Positions 21,775 through 32,535 of a stretch of DNA of 64,000 bases are shown here, one piece after another. The stretch is from Acanthochromis polyacanthus (lineage: Eukaryota; Chordata; Actinopteri; Pomacentridae). A model generated the notes under the pieces. That model worked only from the letters and a program-made list of their open reading frames with translations. It had not been told where the DNA came from and ran no database searches. The translations under genes and the position numbers were made by a program. Positions within the stretch are counted from its first letter, which is position 1; the number at the start of each line of letters is the position of its first letter. Where the stretch lies: positions 6,534,064 to 6,598,063 of the forward strand of contig NC_067115.1 in assembly GCF_021347895.1 (NCBI RefSeq). The letters run 5' to 3'.

Positions 21775-22920
21775 AAATCAACCAGGGCAGTAATTTAACA
21801 GTCTGAAGATTTATTTTTAGCCCAGATGATATAGTACGAATGTCTATTGTACTTAATTAGCATAATCAATTACTCAATTATAAAATATTATTAGAAAATT
21901 ATTCAGCGTTTGCATCTATTGTGTCATGACCTAAATTGTGCTCTCTATAGAAAAACTGTGTAACAGCAGATGTAAACTAAGAATCAGGCTTAGGTTTATT
22001 AATTGGTTCCAGTCCTTATCTTTGAGATTGGATTGGGACATCTCTAGTTGTTAAAGCCATTTTTTTCCAACTATGAGTGATTTAATTAAATTGCTATCTT
22101 TGAGAGATCTGCAGGCAGCGATGTATTCTCTTCGTTTATCTAGATTAGGTTTAAGGCCACATCCCAATCGCCACACTGACAGACTTACAGGCTGTGAAAC
22201 GTTTCCCTGCGTGTTAGAGTTAAGGACATATTCACTGTCAAGTCATGAAATGTACAAGGGTTCTGATATTTTTGCACCCTTTCTTTGAGTCCACATAGCT
22301 GCAGACTTTCCTGAGGGACTTGCCCATATCTCATAGTGACATTGGTGCATATGCTGTTGTCTTGACTGCCACAAAATATACACAAGCCCAGTGTGGTTGG
22401 CTCAGAGAAGATCATCTTGGATGTTTCTCTTTCAGTGTGTCAGTGTTATTTGCTGCAAGCTTCAAGAGTTATTTGTGTTCCCTGTCAAACTTAGGATTTA
22501 CAGATGTTCATGATTTTCCTAACCTTTGACAGTTTTCTAAATTGTATAAACAGTGTAATGACGCTTTTTAAAAATGTTGTTGCATCATTTCAGAGCAAAG
22601 TGTGCTGTTATAATGATGTGTTTATCCCTCCTTTTTATACCATTAAGTGCTCATGAACTCATCACTGTGACATCTGTGAGGGTTTAGTGTCTTGGCCTCT
22701 GGATGCAGACTGTGTTTGGGCTTTAACATGTCATTAACCTCATGTTTGCTACTCATCCAAAATGCCTCATCTCACCTTTTAAGTGGTGGGACCACATTGC
22801 TGCTGTTATAGCCTCACTTTACTGGCTGAAACTTTGTTTCAGGATTGAATTTAAAATTTTACTGTTCATGCATGTCTTCAAATGGGTCCAACTACTCCTG
22901 CATTGAAAAGTGTTGGTTAG
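21775..22920. other. Intergenic, nothing recognised
   Basis: No gene or element that I can support. Short open frames only. Confidence 0.5.
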
Positions 22921-22924
22921 ATCA

Positions 22925-23008
22925 CATAAACCCCCTGTCAAATGTTTTAGGACACTTTCTCATTTAAATAAAGTAGAACCTGTCCTACAACTTTTGACAG
23001 GGGGTGTA
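22925..23008. mobile_element. Short palindromic MITE with Tc1-like ends, copy 1
   Basis: CCCCCTGTCAAATGTTTTAG at the left is mirrored by CTACAACTTTTGACAGGGGG at the right, about 25 bp per arm with few mismatches and a short A+T-rich centre (CTCATTTAAATAAAGTAGAA). Long inverted repeats with essentially no interior suggest a minimal, transposase-less element. TA at the tips of the second copy suggests Tc1/mariner insertion. Confidence 0.7.
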
Positions 23009-23395
23009 GCTACCAAATTTGGTACACATGTGCAGCACATCAGGCTGAACAAAAAAGTCAGTGACAGCCACATTCCAAACCCAACAGGAAGTGAACTATT
23101 TTGCGTTGAATGTCAGATTTTGCCCATTTTTCGTTTTATTTCTAGAGCGAACTCCTCCTAGGGGGAAACTCCAATTCACCTCAAATTCGGCCAGTACATA
23201 CAGGAGGCCTTAATGATCCAAAGTTATTAAAATATTTTTCCAAAGTCAAAGGGCGTGTCCGTGGCAGCCTCTGGAATTTTGATCCTTCGCCATGAAATTT
23301 CAAATGCTGTGTAAATGCCCTGAACATGCTCCAATCTGCCTGAAACTTTACATGTATGATCAGAGTCCTGCTCTGATCACATCCATGTGATGAAA
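23009..23395. repeat. Segment enclosed by two mirrored palindromic MITEs
   Basis: The roughly 390 bp between the two palindromes contain strings such as AAAGGGCGTGTCCGTGGC and ACTCCAATTCACCTCAAATT that read like interspersed-repeat sequence. No open frame. It may be the interior of one larger inverted-repeat element of which the palindromes are the ends. Confidence 0.4.
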
Positions 23396-23477
23396 TACAC
23401 CCCCTGTCAAAAGTTGTAGGACAGGTTCTACTTTATTTGAATGAGACAGTGTCCTAAAACTTTTGACAGGGGGTGTA
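23396..23477. mobile_element. Short palindromic MITE with Tc1-like ends, copy 2 (reverse orientation)
   Basis: TACACCCCCTGTCAAAAGTT is mirrored by AACTTTTGACAGGGGGTGTA, an exact 20-bp terminal inverted repeat beginning and ending with TA. Its sequence is the near reverse complement of the copy at 22925..23008. Confidence 0.75.
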
Positions 23478-23479
23478 GG

Positions 23480-26035
23480 TCAGCTGATGAGATGCCCCAA
23501 AATCAAGGTTGCCAACAAAAGGAACTCTTTCGGTTGCTGCTCCTCTCGTATGAGCTGAACTGACACTGCAGGAGCTTTATAAACAGACTGAAGAATCGTG
23601 TTTCATCATGCACATCAGGAGAAAGTTCATAGATATTCTTCTCTCCAATCCAATCATGCTCACAGTACAAGAATGGGAAGTATTGGTGCGTCACACAATA
23701 CAGGATATTATGAAGATTAATATGCTAAAGGGAGCAGAGCAGCAACTAATGTGATCTCGAGGGGAAGTAGATGAAAACAAAATGGAGACTGTGGTGCAAT
23801 ATTTTGGTGTAAAAATACTTTGCAGTGAGGAAAACAAACTAAATCAGAAGGCTAAATAAGTCTAAATTGGAAAAAATGTTCGAGGAGATGTGTTCAACAG
23901 GGTTTGTCTGTTCTTCAGCAACAGCTAGAGGTGAGAATTAAAATTTTTGTTTTTCATCTGGACCTAATATGTTAGTTTAATCCTACAGTCCATGTATTTC
24001 CAACAGGCCATATGTATAGTCATCATGCCACATCTGAACATGTAAAAGGTGTACATCATCTTTATTAGAGCTTTATCGTTAGCCTTATCACGCCTTATTG
24101 GTATATAGCTGCAGTCACATGTGTAGTCTCATCAGTCTCATCAGTGTAGGATCAGTAAAGTTGATCTTGAACATTCTTTTCTTTTTCTTCCCACCAGTTC
24201 AGAGGATTTCAATTTGGATCTATAAAATTGGTTCAGAATAGATTTCTCTGAATGTCAGAAAACTGGACCAAAGCTCTTGCTGGACTGGTGCACATGCTCT
24301 TAGTGGCTCCAGTATCCAGGTTAAGCTGCTGCTGCCCCTACACTTTGGAAGGATATATTCTTTCACCGCACATCTACCCAACACTGGCCTCTTTTCCTGT
24401 AAATCCTTGCTAAAGAATTAACTGCAGACTTAAGCCTACATTGACTAGATATGTAATCCAGTTATCCAATTCAATCCTTTCTGTTTATTCGATTTTTGAT
24501 AGTCTGTTGTTTGTCTTCTTGTTTCTGTCTATTCTATATTTCTTTTCTTTAAATTTTGTACACCGCTTTGTTAATGTTTGTTGCTTTGAAATATCTTTTA
24601 GAAATAGTCTGGACTGGTGTCAGTATCTTAGAATGATTTACACATTGTGAAATTTGAAGCCTTGTTCTTTAAAATCAGTGCACACTTTGCCAAATTTGAT
24701 TTAGAACGAGCTGATGCCGTCCAGAATTTCCGCCTCTTCTGCTTTCAGGTCGACGAGTGTTAACGGGTAAATTGTAGAGTTTTAATTTCTGAAACATTTG
24801 TTGAGTCTTGAAATCATACGATGAAGTAGTTATTAAAAAAGTCAGTCACGGTTTCCCACCTCCTGGATCAATTCACTGGTTTTTGGTTTTGTGTGTTTGC
24901 ATTTTACATGTCTTTATTTATTGATTATAATTCCACAACAGTCTGCAGTTTCTTAAATGCACATCTAGTTTTATTTGAAATGCTGTATGCTGTGTGGGAA
25001 ATAATGAAGAGTTAAATCAGTGTTTACAGCTCTAAGCACAGAAATCCTTTAGATGTTACTTAAACAGCCACACTTGCTGGTAGATTTAGCCTCAAAGTTG
25101 TTTTTTGCATTTACTTTGTATTGTAACGCTCTTTCTTCATAGTGTAGCTTTACTACCACTTCTGTGTACTCTGAGTGACACACATATGAAATCTGTTTTG
25201 CAAGAGCGATCCCGTCTCTCTGTAGATTTTCCTTCTCTACCCAGAGTGTGTAAACATGGAGGATGTCATGTCTTGTAAACACTATAAACTCTTTGAGAGA
25301 CTTGGAACTTTATAAGTGACTTAAAATGAGTTGCTGTGCTGCAGCTTTCTCCCTCAGGCAAACGCTGAAGTACACCATCATGCATGTGAAATGAAACCTG
25401 TTTTGAGTGCTGACACATGCAAACACACAATGTTTTCAAATGCACAATCAAAACCACTAAACCTCCCACGTAACACCACTCTTCAGAGCTCTGTAATAGT
25501 TTGTCTGAAATTGTAAGTGATGTCTCTTTCTTTACACCTCAGATCCAGCAGTTGGTAAAAGATTTGTTTTTTATTTCAGTATTAATCTTGCCTTTGTTTT
25601 AAGACCAAAAAGAGGCTTATAAATGCATTCCCCCGTCCCTGTGCATGTGTAAAGTCATCTACAACAAACCTTAAATTCATTACTTACCATCACATGACAT
25701 GCTCAAGTCTTTTCTTTGTCCACCTTTAGGCTCAACATGTTCCTGGTACGGAAGCTTTCGTCTTCACTCCCAGCTCTTATATTGGGCCTGAACTGAATTT
25801 TGGAAAAGAGTGTATAAGTGTGCTGCACTCTTTTGGTTTGGAGTCAGTTCCAAAATTGCCTGAATATTAAAGAGCTCATCTCACTGAATGAATTCATACT
25901 TTACGTGACTTGGAATCGTATAACTGACTCACATTGACCCTCACTGATGACTTGTGACGTATATTTTTGTCATTTTATGATACTGGAACACAATGTTAAT
26001 CTTGATGTAAACCTTATTTCACCCTCGAAACAGTT
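23480..26035. other. Intergenic, nothing recognised
   Basis: No supported gene or named repeat. A tandem TCATCAGTC pair is seen near 24130-24147. Short open frames are not credible exons. Confidence 0.5.
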
Positions 26036-26040
26036 TCCGG

Positions 26041-26150
26041 GCATTTCTTGTCCTCCTGACACATTTTTCATCACCGTGGGCTCATTTTTCACTGCAGCAT
26101 AAAGGCCTGCGCCTCTGTGACGACAACACAGCCATGACTAGAAGGAGAGA
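26041..26150. repeat. Dispersed repeat, copy 2 of 3
   Basis: Same landmarks as 10320..10425: CACCGTGGGCTCATTTTTCA, CTGCAGCATAAAGGCCTGCG and CCTCTGTGACGACAACACAG. This copy is the most diverged in its second half. Confidence 0.65.
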
Positions 26151-26588
26151 GAACAGCATGGCACAGTTACAGTGGCATAAATCTGGTGGAACTGGTTTAT
26201 TATTTCCAAACTCTTGACGAAACACATAGAATAAAACAATTTTAAAGAAATATCACAATTTTAAGCTTAGATTTGGTTAATGTTCCTGATGGAGCTGTAG
26301 CTCAAAAATGATTTGAGGTTCAATGACTACTGGAAAGTTAAAAATACAACAATTCTTTCTCACTCATTCAGTTTTTTATCATATTGTACTGCACTCTTTA
26401 TCTTTATATAAAGCTTATTTTATTTTTATTGTTTAATGTGTGTAACCTTTAGAGCTCTGATTATTTAGAGAATCACTCAGTTGTGGACTAATGCATTAAT
26501 TGGGGAGTGAGGTTTATGACTAATTGTTGGTCAATTCTTATTTTTATCGATGAGACATATTATTCAGTAAAACGTAGGATAAGGATAT

Positions 26589-26640
26589 GTTTCACGAATC
26601 CCCGTGAGACCAGCCCGGTCTCACGGGGATTCGTGAAACT
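26589..26640. repeat. Head-to-head pair of foldback-element tips
   Basis: GTTTCACGAATCCCCGTGAG (from 26589) and its reverse complement (to 26640) are separated only by about six bases. So a second, solo terminus of the same family lies immediately left of the complete element and points the other way. Confidence 0.8.
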
Positions 26641-27344
26641 GTCACGTCAGTTTTTGTTTCGGTTTCGTGCGCACCAACACGATGTCGTCATGTTTTTCGT
26701 GCCGCTCACCACGAGCGAAACCCGCTGTGGTAATCACATCTGAAAGTGGTTTATACCGGCGGATTCATGACGATCTAAGCTGTCCATCAGCGTTTGCGGC
26801 CGCCGTCGCGGCCGCCGCTTCGGCCGCCGGACATTCTTTAAATTCCTATGCAAATTCGGCGGATTCATGACGATTTAAGCTGTCCATCGGCGTTTGCGGC
26901 TGCCGCCGCAGCAGCCATTGCAGCCGCCAGACATCCGGTTGCAGCCGCGGCCGCAAATGCCAGTGGACAGCTTAAATCGTCATGAATCCGCCGGTATAAA
27001 CCACTTTCAGATGTGATCCGGCCGCTGTTGTGGCCGGATGTCCGGCAGCCGCAATGGCGGCCGCGGCGGCGGCCGCAAACGCCGATGGACAGCTTAGATC
27101 GTCATGAATCCGCCGAATTTGCATAGGAATTTAAAGAATGTGCGGTGGCCGCAGCGGCGGCCGCAAACGCCGATGGACAGCTTAGATCGTCATAAATCCG
27201 CCGGTATAAACCACTTTCAGATGTGATTACCACAGCGGGGTTCGTTCGTGGTGAGCGGCACGAAAAACATGACAACATCGTGTTGGTGCGCACGAAACCG
27301 AAACAAAAACTGACGTGACAGTTTCACGAATCCCCGTGAGACCG
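26616..27344. mobile_element. GC-rich foldback DNA element with long inverted repeats
   Basis: The left end CGGTCTCACGGGGATTCGTG is repeated inverted as the right end, and the two arms stay complementary for roughly 250 bp each. They include GTCACGTCAGTTTTTGTTTC, the CACCAACACGATG block, AATCACATCTGAAAGTGGTT and GGCGGATTCATGACGATC. Because the arms mirror each other, nearly the same 60-residue frame appears on the + strand at 26667..26870 and on the - strand at 27102..27293; it is not a gene. The centre carries five copies of a module of about 50-60 bp (starts near 26757 and 26857 on +, and near 26993, 27116 and 27203 on -) that ends in Ala-codon-like GCC/GCG runs. No transposase. No clear target duplication because the left flank is itself another tip. 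Confidence 0.85.
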
Positions 27345-27349
27345 TGTTG

Positions 27350-27710
27350 GGATATCAGAAAAGGTATCGTAGATTAAGTGTAGTACCTGGTTGTTCCACC
27401 AGGTGGAGGCTCTTACTGTTAAATGGTAATGGAAGACTGCTGTGGATTTGCTGTGTTTAACACTGTAGTGACTGAAGGCAGTTCATGGGAATGTCGATGT
27501 TGAAATCCACCATGTTAAATGCGTAGTTTTGTGATTGTAATTTCATTTGTGTTGTTTTTCAATTTTGATTGTTAGTGGGTGAGGTGGCTTTCAGCGTTTG
27601 TGTGCCTGAGAGTTTTACGGGGTTTAGCTAGCAATGGGCCACCATGACAGAGGCTTCTGTAGCGATTAATGACCTCCGACTAGTGTTTACCATCAGTAAA
27701 GATCAATATG
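27350..27710 (+). repeat. Dispersed 'CTCF-bearing' repeat, copy 3
   Basis: Contains GTAGTACCTGGTTGTTCCAC, CCACCAGGTGGAGG (27396-27409), CTCTTACTGTTAAATGG and later GGGGTTTAGCTAGCAATGGG and TAATGACCTCCGACTAG. Compared with copy 2 it has an insertion of about 100 bp after CTGTTAAATG. It begins right after the foldback element, which may have inserted at its edge. Confidence 0.8.
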
Positions 27711-27714
27711 AACT

Positions 27715-30415
27715 GGGCAGCATTTTAATGAATTTATGCTACTGTTGCGCCGAGCCTCGGGGGTCACTGAATGTAACATGAAGTTGTCATCCTGTTGAAG
27801 CCTCAAGCAGCACGCACCACAGCTTTTTCCAACGAAAGTAATAATTTATTTTCCAATAACGAATATAACAAAGGTTGTATTAAACAAAACAAAAAGTATG
27901 GATGAGCCTGAGCCAAAATCACTAAACAAAACCACGCTTAACTTCCCGAACACAAGGGGGTACGAATGAAACAAAAAGTAGCGGCTCGATCTCTTTCTAT
28001 TACAATGAAGCTGGGTGTTAAACAAATCAGTGAAAAGATGGACTGTGCTGCTGTGTGGTGGTTGGGAGTCTTCGCAGGATGACTCGCCCATCTGGTCCTC
28101 TCTCTCTGACCTCCGGAAACGACATCATCTTTCCTTACATATTTGGTCGGTGAAATACATAGGACACAGCGCAGAAAAAGCACAACCATAAACGACTGCA
28201 GTCGTAACACTACATTGACAGCAGTAAAAACCTGTTTCTGTGGTATGTCTTGATTGGAATATTCGTGCGCAAACTATAAACTTTTAATTATAACCGTTTT
28301 AGTGATGTAAAAAACTCCCATCTACAAATATCTAATGCAAGCAAGCTGATTTTGTGTCTGTAGTTAAAAATGTCTGTATCTGCAGGTTTCATTCATTATT
28401 GATCATTAATGTGGCCAACTATCAGTTAAAGAGATTGTTTAATATTTGTATCACTGCAATCACCAGCTATTTTGATACTCGATTAATCAGTCTGACTCAT
28501 TTTTAAACAAACACCGTCTAAATTCTCTGATATCAGCTACTTAAAATGTTAATATTTTCTGGTTTCTTCCCATTTTGTGAAACTAAATTGAATTTCTGAA
28601 GAGTGCTGATCTACATTTCTTACCATTTTCTCACATTTTACAGCCCAAACAACTAACCAATGAATCGGCAGAAAACAATTGTTAGTTGCAGCTTAAGTAA
28701 ACTGTTAAATTGAGCTGCTGCCAGATTCCGAGTTAATTGAAATAAAATGCACTCTCCTATACCAGCAGTAACACTCCTGTCAGCTGCAGTCATGCTGAAA
28801 CCCACCTCCTGCATGGCTCGCTGTAATTGCCATGTGAGTTCGGGTTCGCTCTGTCTCTCTCTGCAGCTCAGTGTCTTCACAGTAAAAGCACACAACCAGC
28901 CACAAACCAGCAGATGAAAGGAGGGTTACTGAGAGCTCAAAAAAAGGGAAAAAAAATCATCTTTGCTCTGGGCGAAGCTGGTTCTCGTGCGTCTCTGAAT
29001 CAAATTGCTCCCCAAGACACTGATCCTTTAGCATGTTGCGGGCCTGAGCAAACTGCTGATCAAGTTTTAATCCTGCTGTTGAACCTCAGACCCGCTCACT
29101 CTCCACCCTCCTCAGACTCCTCTCCAAGTCTCAGGACAAGCGACACTCGTAAGAAGGCGTCGACTTTCTTCCTTTATCGATCAGCGAACATGATGTTTAA
29201 AAGCGCTGTCATCCTGTTGCTAGGGGTTTCAGGCACTCACTACGTGGCTCTCCCTGGCTGTCAGGCCAATGGAGGCTCTGTGAAGTGATCCCTCGCCAGC
29301 AAACACTTCTCCTGTGCACCATCTCCACACCATTAAAAGAATTCGATCCGGGGAAACATTTCATGTTCTCATAGTTGCTACTAATAATTTGTCAGGCGCT
29401 TTTGTAAAGGCTGCGACAAGCATGTTTAAATTTTAAACATTCTGCGGCAAGTCCTGAAAGGAGACTCTGCATTTTATTTCCATGATATTATGTATCGTTC
29501 TCTGGCGCTTTGAAGTTTATATATAGCCGGGTGAGGGAAAAAAAGACCAGTGCTACTGTCTCCCATGGAATAAAATGCACCCTTGTATGCTGGAATAGAT
29601 GAAATCAAAGTTATATGAGAACTGTCACTTGCTTCTCTGTAGTCCGACACATCCATGTTGCGCATCAGATGGAGAGAAACTTTTAAAAAAAAAAAAAACA
29701 CACACACACACTGTTGTTCCTCCTGATATTTTATTTATGCGAATGGAAACCACCCAGTTGCTTGTTGATGGAGCTGTCAGACAAAGGAAAAATTGTAAAT
29801 TGGCCAAACATGTTTGTGTGGTACAATATTTATGGAGCACCATTGGAGCTGCGGCTTTCATGTACTCTTTCATAGCTTCAGCATGGGCGGCTGTGAGCGG
29901 TGGACACTGGGGCAACAGAGAGAACATTTAAAAAAAAAAAAGTCAAGCTATGCACAACAGAGCAGGACTAGAGAAGTACTCTGAAAACAGCAGCACCAAA
30001 TAATCTGTCTTACACGAGATGATAACGTGTCAGGACGTGAGCGTCTGCTCAGGTGTCACTCTTACATCGAGTCTTCAGTTTGTTCAGGGTGTATTTATGT
30101 CAGTGAGCATGCTGTCTGCTTTATTGAAATCATCACTTCTGAAATGTGTTTAAGAAAAAAAAGGTGTAAAAACAGTCACGATGTCATTTGTGCCGTCAAA
30201 AATGGAGCTTTTTTCAGTACTTTACTACATTGTATTAAAACCCTATATTATATACAGTTTTACACCTTGCCTTTTATGGCTCTCTAGTTAATTACAGTCA
30301 AAATTTGCATTCTGTATCTGTAAGTAAAAAGCGAGGTTTTAAAATACCTGACTGTAACATGGTAAGAAATGTTGTTTCTGAGGCAAAGCCCCTGGACCTC
30401 AGCAGAGCATTGTAA
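27715..30415. other. Intergenic, no supported gene
   Basis: The longest open frame, 28827..29288 on + (153 codons), has no family features, no repeats and a biased composition. An internal ATG near 29190 gives MMFKSAVILLLGVSG, which looks like a signal peptide but runs to a stop after 33 codons. Short A tracts and a (CA) run occur near 29680-29710. No LTR pair or transposon ends found. Confidence 0.5.
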
Positions 30416-30424
30416 AAGGTGAAA

Positions 30425-30545
30425 TATTTTTACAAGTCACTACTTTCTTTTAATAATGGTGTTGTCATCTTCTGTCTTAATGTCTTTGTAAAGCGCTTTA
30501 AATCGCCTCGTTGTTGAAATGTGCTATATAAATAAATTTGCCTTG
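30425..30545 (+). repeat. 3' tail of an L2/CR1-type LINE
   Basis: GTAAAGCGCTTTAAATCGCC followed by GTGCTATATAAATAAATTTG and CCTTGCCTT is the typical 3' end of teleost L2/Rex-type LINEs (a GCGCTATATAAATAAA-like box then a short direct repeat). It is a heavily 5'-truncated insertion sitting inside the degenerate satellite region. Confidence 0.6.
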
Positions 30546-32190
30546 CCTTAGAGGTGTGTAAAAAGTGCTGTTTTTGAAGGCCACAAACCCACGCAATTTT
30601 ACTATATCTCAGCAGAATGGTGTATAAAGCCATAAAACAATGTTTCTGATGGCAAGAGACTATAACAGCATTTTAATGCAATTTACTATGAAAAATTGCA
30701 GCTGTGACACCATAAAAATGAGCATTTTACTACTGCTCGTCAATGCGCTGTTAAAAGTGCAATTTTTACCAGTGTAAAAATCAGCATTTTATTCCATTTC
30801 CAACTCATTTTTACTCTAACTCACCCAACTGCTGTTAAAAAATGTGCATTTTCTGATGGCATTAAAAACTGCATTTTAATATAGTTCAGCTAGAGCAGCA
30901 TAAAACATTGAATCTTTGATGGAGTAAAGAGCGTATTTTTACTGCAACTCAATAGAGCGGTTAGCCTAGCCATGCTAGACCCAGGTCTGAAGACACAAGG
31001 GTCTAGGAACTCTCCACAGGGAGGGAGGCGGGCTTAAAGGTTGTCTATCAAATCACTCTGCAGCAATTGGGTAGGTATACAACCAATCAGCACAACGAAT
31101 AGGCTCCTAGAGCGCCGGAAATCAGAGGATGCGGTAGTTCGGTGAAGCCTTATTTATTCAGTCAATGGTGAAGCTCAAGTATATTACAGACATGTTAACA
31201 GAAAAATTATTCAGAGTCGGTGCTAGTGGAGCTCAATGACTGTTGTCGTTTTTGTTGTAAGAATTCAAGAATTGTTGGCGTTTTATCCCATTCGTCGACA
31301 AAAGGAAATCGCCATCCATTGCCGAAAGATTGCGGCAGTTAGGAGTAGCGGTAGTGCAAACACCGGCGAAATCAACGAGGGTTTGTCAGCGGTGTCTCAC
31401 GCTTTTAGGTCGCATAGAACGAGACCTGCCGGTGTACTGGTTGTTTCCGGTTGTTTCTGTCAGAATCGTCGCGCCTCTGTCGTCACTTAGTTACGCCCGC
31501 CTTCTGACTCTACACTTCATGGTGATTCGTCGGCCAGTTTTAGGAGCATCCAACCTCGAGGCTTATGGAGGGTAACTAGACCCACCCTGGCAAAGAATTA
31601 AATTCCTTGCCGTGGGTTGTCTAGCGCGGCTAGGCTATAGAGCGGTATAAAAAGTGCCATTTTTTGACAGTGTAAAAGCAGCATTTTAATAGAGTTTACC
31701 GGAACACTATAAAAAATACATCTGTGACAGCATAGAAGCAGATGTTGTAATACATCACTAGAGCTCCATAAAAAGGACACTTTGATGGCTTAACAAACTG
31801 CATTTTACGCTAACTTATCAAAATATCATTTCAAGTGCAGTAATTTCATCATTTACAGTGTCACAAAAATGCAGTTTTACTATGACACACCATAAAAAGT
31901 GACTGCTGTTGTAGCTCCTCAAGATCCTAAAGAGATGCATTTTTGCTGTTGTAAAAAGTGGCATTTTTGGCAATATTAGAAGCTGTGTTTTTCTGTAGCT
32001 CCCCAGAGTGCCATAAAAAGTAGCACTTTTACATAATTCACCAGACTGCTGTAAAAAGTTGTCATTTTACTTGAGCTACTTTAAAGAAACAGCATTTTAC
32101 TGTATAATGGTGTTCACTAAAGTGCTACAAAAAGCAGAAGTGACTTTTTTGGCTTTTCATGTTGTAAAAAGGAATGCTTTAATCTAAATT
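30546..32190. repeat. Degenerate minisatellite, about 60-bp period
   Basis: The region repeats a two-part theme many times: a GCTGTAAAAAGTGCATTTT-like part, then GACAG-GTAAAA-GCATTTTA and a TAGCTC-CCAGAG part. Anchors GACAGTGTAAAAGCA (31666), GACAGCATAGAAGCA (31726) and GATGGCTTAACAAACTG (31783) are spaced 60 and 57 bases. The copies are diverged and no two neighbours are identical, so the array is old. It is interrupted by the MITE at 30962..31637. Confidence 0.7.
30953..31646. mobile_element. 676-bp MITE with 9-bp target duplication (Mutator-like?), copy 1
   Basis: The element (30962..31637) begins TAGCCTAGCCATGCTAGAC and ends GTCTAGCGCGGCTAGGCTA, a terminal inverted repeat. It is flanked by the perfect direct repeat TAGAGCGGT (30953-30961 and 31638-31646). 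Nine-base duplications are typical of Mutator-like elements. No transposase. Interior is moderately G+C-rich and unlike the surrounding satellite. The second copy is at 61936..62481, in opposite orientation. Confidence 0.88.
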
Positions 32191-32194
32191 ATGT

Positions 32195-32433
32195 GACATC
32201 AGAGGAGATTTATGGCACTTTTGGTTGTCCTCCACACTCAGGCCAACATGTCACAGGGACCATATCAAAGTCTTGTATCTCCGGATTTTGATTTCCGTGT
32301 CATTGCTGTTGATGTTTACCTGCTCGTCTGGAGGTTGGATAAACTCTCTCCTTCTCCAGGTGAACTCCAGGAGAACTTGTCAAGCAAAAAATGTTGCTGA
32401 CAAGGTGACATTTAGGCGAATGGAGGTTCTTAC
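32195..32433. other. Non-repetitive sequence left of the candidate first exon
   Basis: No feature beyond the possible intron of the - strand candidate at 32434..32535. Confidence 0.4.
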
Positions 32434-32535
32434 CTGCAGCCGCTGCAGTGTTTGTGGCGGCGTCCAGGGTGTGAGACAGCCGCAGGCATGGAGGGAGGGC
32501 GCTGAGGCTGATGGTCCTCTCTGGTTGTCAGTCAT
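32434..32535 (-). CDS. Candidate first coding exon of an unknown gene
   Basis: On the - strand an ATG at 32535 lies in a strong Kozak context (GGCAGCCATGA). It opens 34 codons (MTDNQRGPSA...LQRLQ) that end exactly at a consensus splice donor, CTGCAG|GTAAGA, at 32434/32433. The exon is phase 0. The DNA just upstream on this strand (32540-32720) is unusually G+C- and CpG-rich for the window and has a TTTATTTATGG string close to the ATG, so it could be a promoter. I do not recognise the peptide and see no following exon toward lower coordinates. It could be a long-intron gene leaving the window, a non-coding RNA, or chance. The same frame stays open upstream, but that part looks like UTR. Confidence 0.3.

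Noticed and set aside
26667..26870. Ala-rich protein frame, mirrored at 27102..27293
   Set aside because: Both frames are products of the foldback inverted repeat, not genes.
28827..29288. 153-codon open frame with an internal signal-peptide-like start (MMFKSAVILLLGVSG)
   Set aside because: No family features, no splice donor before the early stop, biased composition; most likely chance.
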